27,407 nucleotides of DNA. Origin: Desulfofustis sp. Its GTDB lineage: Bacteria > Desulfobacterota > Desulfobulbia > Desulfobulbales > Desulfocapsaceae. The notes below the pieces were generated by a model that did not search any database, was not told the DNA's origin, and saw only the letters and a program-made list of their open reading frames with translations. How positions within the stretch are numbered: the first letter of the stretch is position 1; each line of letters opens with the position of its first letter. The position numbers were made by a program, and so were the translations under genes. Of the stretch, positions 7,469-15,786 are shown piece after piece. The stretch is from the NCBI GenBank assembly GCA_030145365.1, contig JAQYVS010000317.1, forward strand, positions 1 through 27,407. The letters run 5' to 3'.

Positions 7469-8146
7469 ATGGAAAACAGTCCGGCCAATTGTGCCCGTTG
7501 CCCCTTTAAAATATCCGATCGCCTCTGTAGGGAAGAAACCGGTAAATCACCGGAGTTCTGCCCAACCGCAAATCTGGAAGAACTGGCTAAAGAGAGTTTG
7601 GAAAAATTCAAGTCTGATCCGGGGGTCTGCGAATTTGCCAGGCAGGCATCTATCCAGGAAGGCAACGGGTACGGGAACCGTGAACGGGGATATGAGTATG
7701 TCAGGCCGATCAAGACAAGGATTGAAGAGATTATCGAATTTTCAGGAAGGATGAAATATAAGCGGCTGGGAATGGCGTTTTGTGTTGGCTTGAGAAAAGA
7801 GGCTAAAGTAGTCGAAAATCTGCTGTCCAGCCAAGGATTCGAGGTTGTCTCGGTAGTCTGTAAGGTCGGCAGAAATGCCAAGGAAGTGATCGGCCTTGCA
7901 CGAGATGAGCAAATCGATGCCAGCAAAGACGAGGCCATGTGCAACCCGATTCTGCAGGCAATGGTCCTGAACCACGAGAATACTGAATTCAATATTCTTC
8001 TTGGGCTCTGTGTCGGCCATGACTCAATGTTTTTTAAATATGCCGATGCGCTCTGTACCGTTCTGGCGGTTAAGGATCGAGTGCTTGGTCACAATCCGCT
8101 TGCCGCTATATATAACGTAGACAGTTATTATCGCTCAATAAAATAG
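7469..8146 (+). CDS. DUF1847 cysteine-rich protein
   Basis: A 225-residue cytosolic protein of a family known only by its DUF number and thought to bind metal. The N-terminus has a cysteine cluster (CARCP, LCR and FCPT within about the first 35 residues). The second part has several spaced cysteines in conserved-looking blocks (FCVGLRKEA, VVCKVG, CNPILQA, GLCVGHDSMF, ADALCTV). That pattern suggests an iron-sulfur or other metal site made by both halves (inference). GAGGA precedes the ATG. It follows the dehydratase by 35 bases in the same direction. Since serine dehydratases of anaerobes and redox proteins often carry metal centres, a link is tempting, but the neighbour is a PLP enzyme and nothing shows a connection. 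It converges with the SGNH gene eight bases on. Confidence 0.85.
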   Translation: MENSPANCARCPFKISDRLCREETGKSPEFCPTANLEELAKESLEKFKSDPGVCEFARQASIQEGNGYGNRERGYEYVRPIKTRIEEIIEFSGRMKYKRLGMAFCVGLRKEAKVVENLLSSQGFEVVSVVCKVGRNAKEVIGLARDEQIDASKDEAMCNPILQAMVLNHENTEFNILLGLCVGHDSMFFKYADALCTVLAVKDRVLGHNPLAAIYNVDSYYRSIK

Positions 8147-8154
8147 AGGCGGCC

Positions 8155-8961
8155 TTAACGTTTTGCGAATTGAATCTGCTGGTGAATGATTCGTGAGATT
8201 TTCCTGAAGCCAGCCGGTGTTGGGTGAATCTCGTTTCGCCAGTGATTCCGGCCCAGTGTTCCCTGGGTATCAGCAATGAAAAGCTTGTTCTGATATCTGC
8301 TTTGTACCAGGTTTAACCGCTGGCCAAAACGCATCAGCATGAATTTAACGACGTCTTCCTGTTCCTGCTTGTCGAGAAAATTTTTCTTGTGAAGGTAGGG
8401 ATACATCCAAGATTCACCGATTGGAAACACATCGAATAATTCATAGCCCTGTGGGGAGGGCACACAGAAGTCGTAATTGTGGGCAATTACTTTTACATCT
8501 GGGTTAACAGAATAATAGGCGACCCGTTCCATTAACTCGACATATACCGATTCGATCTGATTAAGCTTGTTGTCCAATCGATCAAGGTCGATACAGTCCT
8601 GCCAGTGGTCTGCACTGTCTCTTGGTTTTAGAAAAAAATCGAAATCGTATTTGCCGACGATATCGTTTCCGCCCCCGGAAAATAATACAAAATCGGTCTC
8701 GTTGGTGCTCAGCCGTTTGGTGAAGCCGTATTTCTGCTCACCGGTCATCATCGTTACGGCCTCATCACCGATGGAGGCCGTTGAATAGATCACATATGAT
8801 TTACGTTCCGCCAGTATCTGGACAATATTGGAAGATTCTCCAAAGGCTATAAAACGTCGTGGGTAAGCAAACCAGGAGTCGCCTTCAGCGAGGATTTTTG
8901 TTGCCTTTGGATACGTTTTGACGAGTTGGTCATAGCCTCTTGAGTCCATGGTATACGGCAT
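8155..8961 (-). CDS. SGNH/GDSL-family hydrolase, apparently cytosolic
   Basis: Esterase/lipase-like protein of 268 residues. Block I is GDSW with the nucleophile S29, block III is GGGND (N99) and block V is NEIHPT with H246. The usual Asp of the DxxH pair is Asn243 here, which seems typical of the W-x-NE-x-HPT subgroup. No signal peptide or membrane segment is present, so it should act in the cytosol. GGAGGAG lies just before the ATG, giving strong translation. It starts 35 bases after the lolD stop in the same direction and is probably the last gene of the lysS-lol message. Substrate is unknown. A role in lipid or lipoprotein handling is suggested only by the lol neighbours. Confidence 0.82.
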   Translation of the reverse strand: MPYTMDSRGYDQLVKTYPKATKILAEGDSWFAYPRRFIAFGESSNIVQILAERKSYVIYSTASIGDEAVTMMTGEQKYGFTKRLSTNETDFVLFSGGGNDIVGKYDFDFFLKPRDSADHWQDCIDLDRLDNKLNQIESVYVELMERVAYYSVNPDVKVIAHNYDFCVPSPQGYELFDVFPIGESWMYPYLHKKNFLDKQEQEDVVKFMLMRFGQRLNLVQSRYQNKLFIADTQGTLGRNHWRNEIHPTPAGFRKISRIIHQQIQFAKR

Positions 8962-8996
8962 TGATACTCCTCCATGAGTTAAGGCAATGGTATTGA

Positions 8997-9680
8997 TTAT
9001 CCTGAATCGCTGATAATCCCGTCATTTAGAGTAAGACTCCTGTCCATCCGCTGTGCCAGAAGTGTGTTGTGGGTGACCATCATTACCGCAAGCGACCGGA
9101 CTTTGCAGATGGATTGAAGCAGATCAAAAACCAGAGATCCTGCCCTGCTGTCAAGATTGCCGGTCGGCTCGTCGGCCAACAGCACCTCCGGCTGCATGAT
9201 TAAAGAACGGGCCAGTGCTGTTCGCTGCTGTTCACCACCTGAGAGTTCATTTACCCGATGCTGTTCCCGGTGATCGAGCTCAACGGCGGCCAAGAGTTCA
9301 CGGGCCGGTTGTTCAGCTTTTTTTCTGCTCATACCTGAGATAAGTGCCGGCATCATCACATTTTCCAGGGCACTGAATTCAGGCAGCAGATGGTGGAACT
9401 GGAAGATGAAACCCAGCGATCGATTGCGAAAGTCGGCCAGTTCCTTATCGTTTTTCTGATCGAGCCGGCTACCTTTGAATAAGAGTTGGCCACTTGTCGG
9501 AAGCGCCAGGGTTCCGAGGATTTGCAACAGGGTGGTTTTACCGGAACCGGATGCCCCGATAACCGCCACCATTTCACCCGGTTGGATTGCCAGGTCTACA
9601 CCTCGTAAAACTCCGACTTCTTTGACTCCGGAGGTGTAGGTTTTATAAAGATCAATAGCCTGCAGTATCGGCTCACTCAC
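8997..9680 (-). CDS. lolD: Lipoprotein-releasing ABC transporter ATPase LolD
   Basis: ATP-binding subunit of the inner-membrane complex that extracts mature lipoproteins and hands them to the periplasmic carrier LolA. In its 227 residues the Walker A GASGSGKT is at 42-49, the Q-loop at Q94, the signature LSGGEQQR at 146-153, Walker B plus Glu (VLLADE) at 166-171 and the H-loop at H204. It starts with GTG inside a four-base GTGA overlap with the permease stop, a sign of translational coupling. Related MacB-type and FtsE ATPases share these motifs. The adjacent LolC/E-type permease settles the call. Confidence 0.93.
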   Translation of the reverse strand: MSEPILQAIDLYKTYTSGVKEVGVLRGVDLAIQPGEMVAVIGASGSGKTTLLQILGTLALPTSGQLLFKGSRLDQKNDKELADFRNRSLGFIFQFHHLLPEFSALENVMMPALISGMSRKKAEQPARELLAAVELDHREQHRVNELSGGEQQRTALARSLIMQPEVLLADEPTGNLDSRAGSLVFDLLQSICKVRSLAVMMVTHNTLLAQRMDRSLTLNDGIISDSG

Positions 9681-10903
9681 GACAGCACCTCCGCCGGTTT
9701 GACCCTGGATGCCTGCCAGGATGGGTAAATCGTGGCAGAGAGGCTGATAACAATAGAGCAGATAGCAATAAAGGTGACATCGGCGGGAAGAACCTTAATC
9801 GGCAGGGTGGTCATCGGATACACGTTTGAAGGCAGTTCGATGAATTGATAGCGTGAGAGAAGTTCACAGAGACCAAGTCCGCCGATAACCCCGAGGACAG
9901 TTCCGGTAAGGGAAATAACCAGTCCCTGCAGAAAAAAAATCTTCATGACTGAACGAGAGGTTGCTCCCATAGATTTCAGGATGGCAATGTCACGACTTTT
10001 TTCCATTACCATCATGATCAGGGCACTGATAATGTTCAATGCGGCAACCAGGATTATCAAAGCTACGCAGATAAACATCCCGATTTTTTCGAGCTTAAAG
10101 GCTGCAAACAGATTGCGGTTCATGGCCATCCAGTCACGGGCAATGGTGCCTGGACCAAGTTTTTCTACAATTGCTGCAGCCACCCTGTCCGCCTTGTTGA
10201 GCAATTTCTTTTCAACCGTTACCTCTATCCCGTGGACGATATCACCGGTTTCAAGGAAATTTTGTACGGCTGGAATGGCCATGTAGGCAAGCGATGAATC
10301 ATATTCATACATGCCCGACTCAAACATGCCGACTACCCGGCAGGTCTTGATCTTAGGGATTACCCCCATCGGTGTCAGCGGCCCGGATGGAGAAATCAAT
10401 CTTACTTTACCTCCAAGGCCTACCCGCAGATCATCGGCTAATTGTTTCCCTAGAATTATCGAAGGAATCCGTTCATCTTTTTCGCTGGTCAGATCATCAA
10501 TACTTCCGGCAATCATCTGATCCCCGAGACTGATGACCTGCTTTGCGGTTTGAGGATCAATACCGCGCAGGACAATTCCTGACCCCCCCGATACCCCGCT
10601 GAGCAATGTCTGTGCATACAGATACGGAGTGGCACCGGTGACTCCCTCGACGGTCATTATCTGATCCAGGCTCAGGTCATAATTTTCGATAGGGCCGTCA
10701 ACGCTTTGCACAATAATATGGGAATTGATACCAAGAATCTGGTCGCGGAGACCGTCGGTAAATCCTGAATACACTGAGAGCACCACAATCAGGGCGATCA
10801 CTCCGACGGTAATACCGATGACTGAAATCAGCGAGATAAGTGAAATAAAGCCATGCCTGTGTTTGGCTCGCAAATACCTTCGGCTGATGAACCATTCGTA
10901 CAT
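9677..10903 (-). CDS. lolC: Lipoprotein-releasing system permease, LolC/LolE family
   Basis: Inner-membrane permease of 408 residues that works with LolD in sorting lipoproteins to the outer membrane. One N-terminal membrane helix (about 20-45) is followed by a large periplasmic domain (about 46-265) and three further helices near 275-300, 320-350 and 375-395, the classic MacB/LolC topology. The motif around the second helix (EKSRDIAILKSMGAT) is the cytoplasmic coupling region seen in LolC/E. Only one permease gene is present, so either it acts as a homodimer (LolF-like arrangement) or a partner is elsewhere. The ATG begins one base after the lysS stop, and the gene overlaps lolD by four bases. 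Confidence 0.93.
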   Translation of the reverse strand: MYEWFISRRYLRAKHRHGFISLISLISVIGITVGVIALIVVLSVYSGFTDGLRDQILGINSHIIVQSVDGPIENYDLSLDQIMTVEGVTGATPYLYAQTLLSGVSGGSGIVLRGIDPQTAKQVISLGDQMIAGSIDDLTSEKDERIPSIILGKQLADDLRVGLGGKVRLISPSGPLTPMGVIPKIKTCRVVGMFESGMYEYDSSLAYMAIPAVQNFLETGDIVHGIEVTVEKKLLNKADRVAAAIVEKLGPGTIARDWMAMNRNLFAAFKLEKIGMFICVALIILVAALNIISALIMMVMEKSRDIAILKSMGATSRSVMKIFFLQGLVISLTGTVLGVIGGLGLCELLSRYQFIELPSNVYPMTTLPIKVLPADVTFIAICSIVISLSATIYPSWQASRVKPAEVLS

Positions 10904-10904
10904 A

Positions 10905-12431
10905 TCAGCTATTGTCTGATTCTTCTGGGCTTATCTGCTCTTTCGCGCTTTTTTCTTCCGACTTCATATGTGGGAACAGGATCACATCCCGAATCGACGG
11001 TGAGTCGGTGAGCAGCATAACCAGCCGATCAATACCGATGCCTTCGCCGGCAGCCGACGGCATCCCGTATTCAAGGGCGCGAACGTAGTCGAAATCAAGT
11101 ACCGGATGGATTTCGTCGTCTTCTCCCCGTTCCGCTATCTGTTTCTCAAAACGATTTTTCTGGTCCACCGGATCATTTAACTCACTGAAGGCGTTGGCAA
11201 TTTCGCGTCCGGTTATGAACAGTTCGAAACGATCGGTTACACTGGGATCTTCTTCATTGCGTCTGGCCAGCGGTGAAACCTCGGTCGGGTAGGAGGTGAT
11301 AAAGGTCGGATCGATCAACTTCTCTTCGACCAGCAATTCAAACAATTCGGTTTTTGCCTTACCGCCACCGGCCTGTTTTTCGAGCTTAATCCCTTTGCTT
11401 TTGGCAAGGGCGATCACTTGCTCTTCATCTTTGAGAACGGCTGGATCGAGTCCTCCGATTTCAATGAGCGCCTGATCCATGGACAACCGTTTCCAAGGCG
11501 GGTTCAAATCGACCGGAACCCCCTGATAACTTATGTTCATGGTCCCGTTCACTTTCTGACAGATCGAGGATATCATTTGCTCAGTGAGATCGATCAGGTC
11601 GTCGTAGGTGGCATAAGCCTGATAAAACTCAAGCATGGTGAATTCTGGATTGTGCCTGGTTGAAAGTCCCTCGTTACGGAAATTTCTGTTTATTTCGAAG
11701 ACTTTCTCAAATCCGCCCACCAGCAGCCGTTTTAAATAAAGCTCCGGGGCAATCCGCAAATAGAGATCCATATCCAGTGCTTTATGATGCGTTTTAAATG
11801 GTTTGGCGGTCGCCCCTCCGGGAACCGGCTGCATCATCGGTGTTTCAACTTCCATAAAACCGAGATCACTCAGAAATTCACGGGTAAGCCGGATGATTTC
11901 GACTCGTTTGCGAAAGGTCTCCCTGCTTTCCGGGGTTACGATCAGATCAACATAGCGCTGGCGGTACCGTGTTTCCACGTCGGTGAGCCCGTGCCATTTT
12001 TCCGGAAGCGGCCGTAACGATTTGGAAATCATTGTTATGGCTGAGGAATGGATTGAAAGTTCACCTGTTTTGGTTTTAAACAAATGTCCCTCTGCACCAA
12101 CGATATCGCCGATATCCCATTTTTTAAATGCAGCAAACTGCTCATCGCCGATTGTATCTTTACGCACGTATACCTGGAGTTGCCCTGTGGTATCGGCGAC
12201 GCTGAAAAAAGCGGCTTTGCCGAATTTTCGCATGGCCATTATTCTACCGGCGATCGAATACGTTTGTCCGCGTTCTTCTTTTTGTTGCGGTTCAAGAGTG
12301 TCGGCTTTAGGCAGAAGCTCTGTTATACGGTTGGCCGGCTTGAAATTGTTGCGGTACAGTTTTACGCCGAGTTCAGCAAGCGCCTGGGCTTTTTCCCTTC
12401 GTTGGGCGAGAAACTGGTTTTCACTACTCAT
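10905..12431 (-). CDS. lysS: Lysyl-tRNA synthetase, class II
   Basis: Charges tRNA-Lys. The 508 residues have the normal layout: an N-terminal anticodon-binding OB fold (about 55-165, starting YSIAGRIMAMRKFGK), then the class II core with motif 2 (FRNEGLSTRHNPEFTM, about 251-266) and motif 3 (GEGIGIDRLVMLLTDSPSIRDV, near 465-487). The last 20 residues are charged and likely disordered. It opens a - strand run in which the lolC start is separated from its stop by a single base, so the four genes lysS, lolC, lolD and SGNH probably share one message. The terminator of the gene upstream ends about 60 bases before the lysS ATG, so the lysS promoter must lie in that short gap. The call is secure. 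Confidence 0.97.
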   Translation of the reverse strand: MSSENQFLAQRREKAQALAELGVKLYRNNFKPANRITELLPKADTLEPQQKEERGQTYSIAGRIMAMRKFGKAAFFSVADTTGQLQVYVRKDTIGDEQFAAFKKWDIGDIVGAEGHLFKTKTGELSIHSSAITMISKSLRPLPEKWHGLTDVETRYRQRYVDLIVTPESRETFRKRVEIIRLTREFLSDLGFMEVETPMMQPVPGGATAKPFKTHHKALDMDLYLRIAPELYLKRLLVGGFEKVFEINRNFRNEGLSTRHNPEFTMLEFYQAYATYDDLIDLTEQMISSICQKVNGTMNISYQGVPVDLNPPWKRLSMDQALIEIGGLDPAVLKDEEQVIALAKSKGIKLEKQAGGGKAKTELFELLVEEKLIDPTFITSYPTEVSPLARRNEEDPSVTDRFELFITGREIANAFSELNDPVDQKNRFEKQIAERGEDDEIHPVLDFDYVRALEYGMPSAAGEGIGIDRLVMLLTDSPSIRDVILFPHMKSEEKSAKEQISPEESDNS

Positions 12432-12493
12432 GATCTAGTCCTGCTCTATGGCAACAGTAGAGAACGCTGCTGCCTCTAAGTTTATTTTAACAT

Positions 12494-12519
12494 AAAAAAA
12501 AGCGGCACAGTGCCGCTTT
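12494..12519 (-). terminator. Intrinsic terminator after the rRNA methyltransferase gene
   Basis: On the - strand AAAGCGGCA pairs perfectly with TGCCGCTTT (bases 12519-12511 and 12507-12499) around the loop CTG, followed by a run of eight T (complement of 12494-12501). It lies about 75 bases after the methyltransferase stop and separates that gene from lysS. Confidence 0.85.
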
Positions 12520-12592
12520 GATTCGATGGTGCTTAACACAATTTGCGGACTCTGCAAGCCCCCTATTCGTTTACCGGTAATCGACCGTATTG

Positions 12593-13948
12593 TCAATGTT
12601 TTCGGTCGAATTGGTTACTCTTTTCCAAGAGAACGACTGTTTCCAGATGGTGGGTTTGCGGAAACATGTCGATTGGTTGGAGCATCTTTATACTAAAACC
12701 GTCTTTGGTCAAATCATCGAGATCCCGGCAAAGGGTGGCCGGATCGCAGGAAATGTAGATTATTTTATTTTCTGCCAGCCTGGTGACGAAGGGTATCAAC
12801 TCGGCCATGCCCCGCCGGGGCGGATCGCAGATGATGGTGTCAAAGGTTTTCCCCTTATCGATCAGGGACCGGCAACCGGCTGCAACATCATTTTTCTCAA
12901 AAGATATTGTTGTTATTTTATTGTGTTCGCTGTTGAATTTGGCGCTTCTGATCGCTGAACCCTGGGCTTCGATACCGTGCACCTCTGCTCCATGCCTGGC
13001 CAGAGGCAGTGCAAAATTTCCCATCCCGCAATAAAGGTCCAGTATGCGGTCGGTAGAGCAGACCTCAGATAAGCGGACTACAAGGTTTATGAGATTAATG
13101 TTTTGAATGGGATTGACCTGGCTGAAGCCCTGGACTTCCCAGAACATCGTCAGTGGAGGTTGACCCGGAAATTGCATGCCAATCCTTCTGTTTTTCTGAT
13201 CTTCGTCACAACCGTAAGGGCCTTCGAGGGCAAACTGCTGTCCGGAAAAGAATATTCGGCCCAGGTTATCAATATTTTGGCAAAGTGAGCGGGCCCGATT
13301 CCGATCGGTTGGTCGGGGCTGCCGATCAAGGTAAAAGATCAGACAAACCGTTTCAGCAATCGGATCGAACAGTATTTCCATCTCGTTGGAAACAGCAGCC
13401 AATTTTTTAAAATCATCTTTAATTAACAGAAGGGAAAGGCATTGGTTTATCGAGTCCAGAGCCAGCGGGCAATGTTCTACCGGAACAATGGTATGGGATC
13501 TGAACTGATTGAAACCTGGATTTCCGCTCCTATCTATTTTCAAACGAGTGCGTTGGCGATAATTGTAGGATTTGGGTGAAGCGATGATCTCTTTGATAAG
13601 AGACGTTGAGTTTTTAACCGCTTCAGATGCGCTTCCGGTTAATAATTCCGCAAGAATCTGTTCTTTTAATCTGCATTGTTCACGGTAATCGATGTGTTGG
13701 AAATCACAGCCTCCGCATCGTTTGTAATAGGGGCAGGGAGCTTCAACACGATGGCTGCTGGATTCGTGAACCTCCATGGTACGGGCATAATCCAGTCGCT
13801 TCTGCTCTTCGATAACTGAAATAGAAACACGTTCTCCCGGCAGGCTGTGCCTCACGAAAACAGTTTTTCCATCTTCGAGTCTGGCAAGACCGTATCCTCC
13901 ATTAACGATCTTTTTTATCCTCACCACCGGGTGTCTATTGCAGTTCAT
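12593..13948 (-). CDS. rlmD: 23S rRNA (uracil-5-)-methyltransferase, RlmD/RumA type
   Basis: SAM-dependent methylase of a uridine in 23S rRNA. The 451 residues show an N-terminal TRAM RNA-binding domain (about 5-62), then the four cysteines for a [4Fe-4S] cluster (C72, C78, C81 in CPYYKRCGGC, and C160 in EHC). The methylase domain has ILDLYCGMGNF (302-312), CDPPRRG (374-380) and the nucleophile C401 in YISCDPATL. The iron-sulfur cluster separates RlmD and RlmC from TrmA. RlmD versus RlmC or a dual enzyme cannot be decided by motif alone. It is a single gene with its own terminator and divergent from tamA. Confidence 0.92.
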   Translation of the reverse strand: MNCNRHPVVRIKKIVNGGYGLARLEDGKTVFVRHSLPGERVSISVIEEQKRLDYARTMEVHESSSHRVEAPCPYYKRCGGCDFQHIDYREQCRLKEQILAELLTGSASEAVKNSTSLIKEIIASPKSYNYRQRTRLKIDRSGNPGFNQFRSHTIVPVEHCPLALDSINQCLSLLLIKDDFKKLAAVSNEMEILFDPIAETVCLIFYLDRQPRPTDRNRARSLCQNIDNLGRIFFSGQQFALEGPYGCDEDQKNRRIGMQFPGQPPLTMFWEVQGFSQVNPIQNINLINLVVRLSEVCSTDRILDLYCGMGNFALPLARHGAEVHGIEAQGSAIRSAKFNSEHNKITTISFEKNDVAAGCRSLIDKGKTFDTIICDPPRRGMAELIPFVTRLAENKIIYISCDPATLCRDLDDLTKDGFSIKMLQPIDMFPQTHHLETVVLLEKSNQFDRKH

Positions 13949-13967
13949 GGCTGAATCCGACTATAAT
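13938..13967 (+). promoter_or_regulatory. Sigma70-like promoter for tamA
   Basis: TTGCAG (13938-13943), an 18-base spacer and a perfect TATAAT (13962-13967) lie about 80 bases before the tamA start. The -35 box lies partly within the first codons of the divergent rRNA methyltransferase gene. A TTGACA also occurs on the - strand near 13990-13995 but has no -10 at a proper distance. Confidence 0.55.
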
Positions 13968-14046
13968 GGGCTCCACTATAACAAACCGTTGTCAACCAAC
14001 TGATTGCTCTGGACCCAGTTGAAATTTATCGATAGATAATACTGTA

Positions 14047-15786
14047 TTGTTGCGCTATCAAACCCTCTTTTTTTTAATTCTGGTGGTCCTGTTTCTGCCG
14101 GATACTTCATTTTCCGAACCTTCAGTGCAGGTTTCAGTTCTGGGAGTAAGCGACAAGTTGCATGAAAATGTAATGAGTCGATTGCGAATTTATCGCTACA
14201 GCCAGGACAGCGAACTTAATGATTCTGAAATCAGGCGGCTTCATAAGCTTGCGGAAACAGATATTAAATCTGCATTGGCACCGTATGGGTTTTATTCGGT
14301 CGAGGTTGAATCATCGCTTACCCGGTCCGAGGACAGTTGGCTTGCCCAATATCAGGTAAAACCGGGACAGCCGGTGATGATTTCCAAGATCTCGGTTTCA
14401 GTTATCGGTGAAGGAGCCGGCTTAACCGACTTATTGCAACCTGCAGATATGGAATTTAAAGAAGGGCAGGTCCTCAACCAGAATCTATACGAACAGGGGA
14501 AAAAACGGCTGCTCAGGCAGGCACTATCCCGTGGTTTTCTCGATGCCTCCTATAAAACCAATGAAATTCGTATTAATCGGAAAAAATATCAGGCTGAGAT
14601 CATCCTGGAACTTGATACTGGGCCCCGTTATCAGTTTGGGGAAATCACTTCTGATCAGACGATTCTTACCGATCAACTGCTTGATGGCTTTATCCATATT
14701 GAAGCTGGCGAGCCTTTCTCACCGAAACTTTTACAGGAATTGCAAAGGGACCTGTATAAAAGTGATTATTTCAGCTCCGTAATAATAGAGAAGGACACTA
14801 CGCAGACAAGCGGTTTGCAGGTTCCTATTGAAATAAAGCTGGAGCCATTGAAGACCTATAATCGCTACAGCTTTGGGGTTGGTTATTCAACAGACACCCT
14901 GGCATACTTGCGTGTTGAATGGCTCAACAGATTGCTCAACACAAGAGGCCACCGGATCTTTAGCTCATTGATGCTGGGTGAGCGTGAGAGTCACGCGGTT
15001 TTTAATTATCGAATACCGGTGGTTGATCCTCGTCACAATACGCTGACCGGAAGTGTCAACTGGCAGCATGAAACCTGGGAAGATACCGTCACCACTTCCT
15101 ATTCCGCAGGAATTCTTTACGACTATTCCACTCCGACGCACTATTATGGCTTCTCGCTGGAAAAGCTCAACGAAGATTACCGGGTAGGAGATACAACAGG
15201 AATCAGCCAGCTTCTGATGCCCGGATTAAAATGGTCGTGGGCGCTGGCTGACAATATTGTTACGACAGAAAATGGTTTGAGAGCTACAATCGAGTTAGTT
15301 GGAGCAGATGAGAATGTTTTTTCAGATGCGACATTTGTCAAATTGCGGGCAGCCGGAAAAGCCATTATCAGCCCATTCAAACAATGGCGGATAATCGCTC
15401 GCGGTTCCTTTGGAACGACCATAGTGGATTCGATTGATTCAATTCCTCCGTCGTTAAGATTTTATGCTGGCGGGGAAAAGAGTGTCAGGGGGTATCAATA
15501 TCGTTCACTCGGTCCAAGAGACAGTAGTGACACGGTTATTGGCGGCAGGTATCTGCTCACTGGCGGAATCGAGTGCGAGAGGCAGTTTACCGAGCTTTGG
15601 CGAGGCGCAATTTTCTACGATGTGGGAAATGCAATGGATGACATCGAGGTAGATCTGGCCCACGGTGTAGGTGCTGGTATCGGTCTGGTTCTTCCGTTTG
15701 GTCAGGCTCGCCTTGATTTTGCCTACCCGCTCAACGATGAAGGTGAGGCTCAGTACGTCTATCTCAGTGTAGGCGCGGATCTGTGA
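14047..15786 (+). CDS. tamA: Outer-membrane translocation/assembly protein TamA (BamA/Omp85 family)
   Basis: Omp85 protein of 579 residues. It sits in the outer membrane, partners TamB, and helps insert certain outer-membrane proteins or move lipid between the membranes. A signal peptide of about 23 residues is followed by three POTRA domains (roughly 27-104, 105-190, 193-270) and a 16-strand barrel (about 272-579). The conserved loop-6 motif appears as SVRGYQYRSLGPRD near 477-490. The start is a TTG, or a second TTG three bases later. No ATG is available in frame ahead of the signal peptide and no clear ribosome site is visible, so the exact start is uncertain. It overlaps tamB at the stop codon, as is usual for tam operons. 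Confidence 0.93.
   Translation: MLRYQTLFFLILVVLFLPDTSFSEPSVQVSVLGVSDKLHENVMSRLRIYRYSQDSELNDSEIRRLHKLAETDIKSALAPYGFYSVEVESSLTRSEDSWLAQYQVKPGQPVMISKISVSVIGEGAGLTDLLQPADMEFKEGQVLNQNLYEQGKKRLLRQALSRGFLDASYKTNEIRINRKKYQAEIILELDTGPRYQFGEITSDQTILTDQLLDGFIHIEAGEPFSPKLLQELQRDLYKSDYFSSVIIEKDTTQTSGLQVPIEIKLEPLKTYNRYSFGVGYSTDTLAYLRVEWLNRLLNTRGHRIFSSLMLGERESHAVFNYRIPVVDPRHNTLTGSVNWQHETWEDTVTTSYSAGILYDYSTPTHYYGFSLEKLNEDYRVGDTTGISQLLMPGLKWSWALADNIVTTENGLRATIELVGADENVFSDATFVKLRAAGKAIISPFKQWRIIARGSFGTTIVDSIDSIPPSLRFYAGGEKSVRGYQYRSLGPRDSSDTVIGGRYLLTGGIECERQFTELWRGAIFYDVGNAMDDIEVDLAHGVGAGIGLVLPFGQARLDFAYPLNDEGEAQYVYLSVGADL

Noticed and set aside
7423..7992. A 189-codon - strand frame opposite the DUF1847 gene
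   Set aside because: The + strand frame matches a known family and has a ribosome site. The reverse frame has no recognisable motif.
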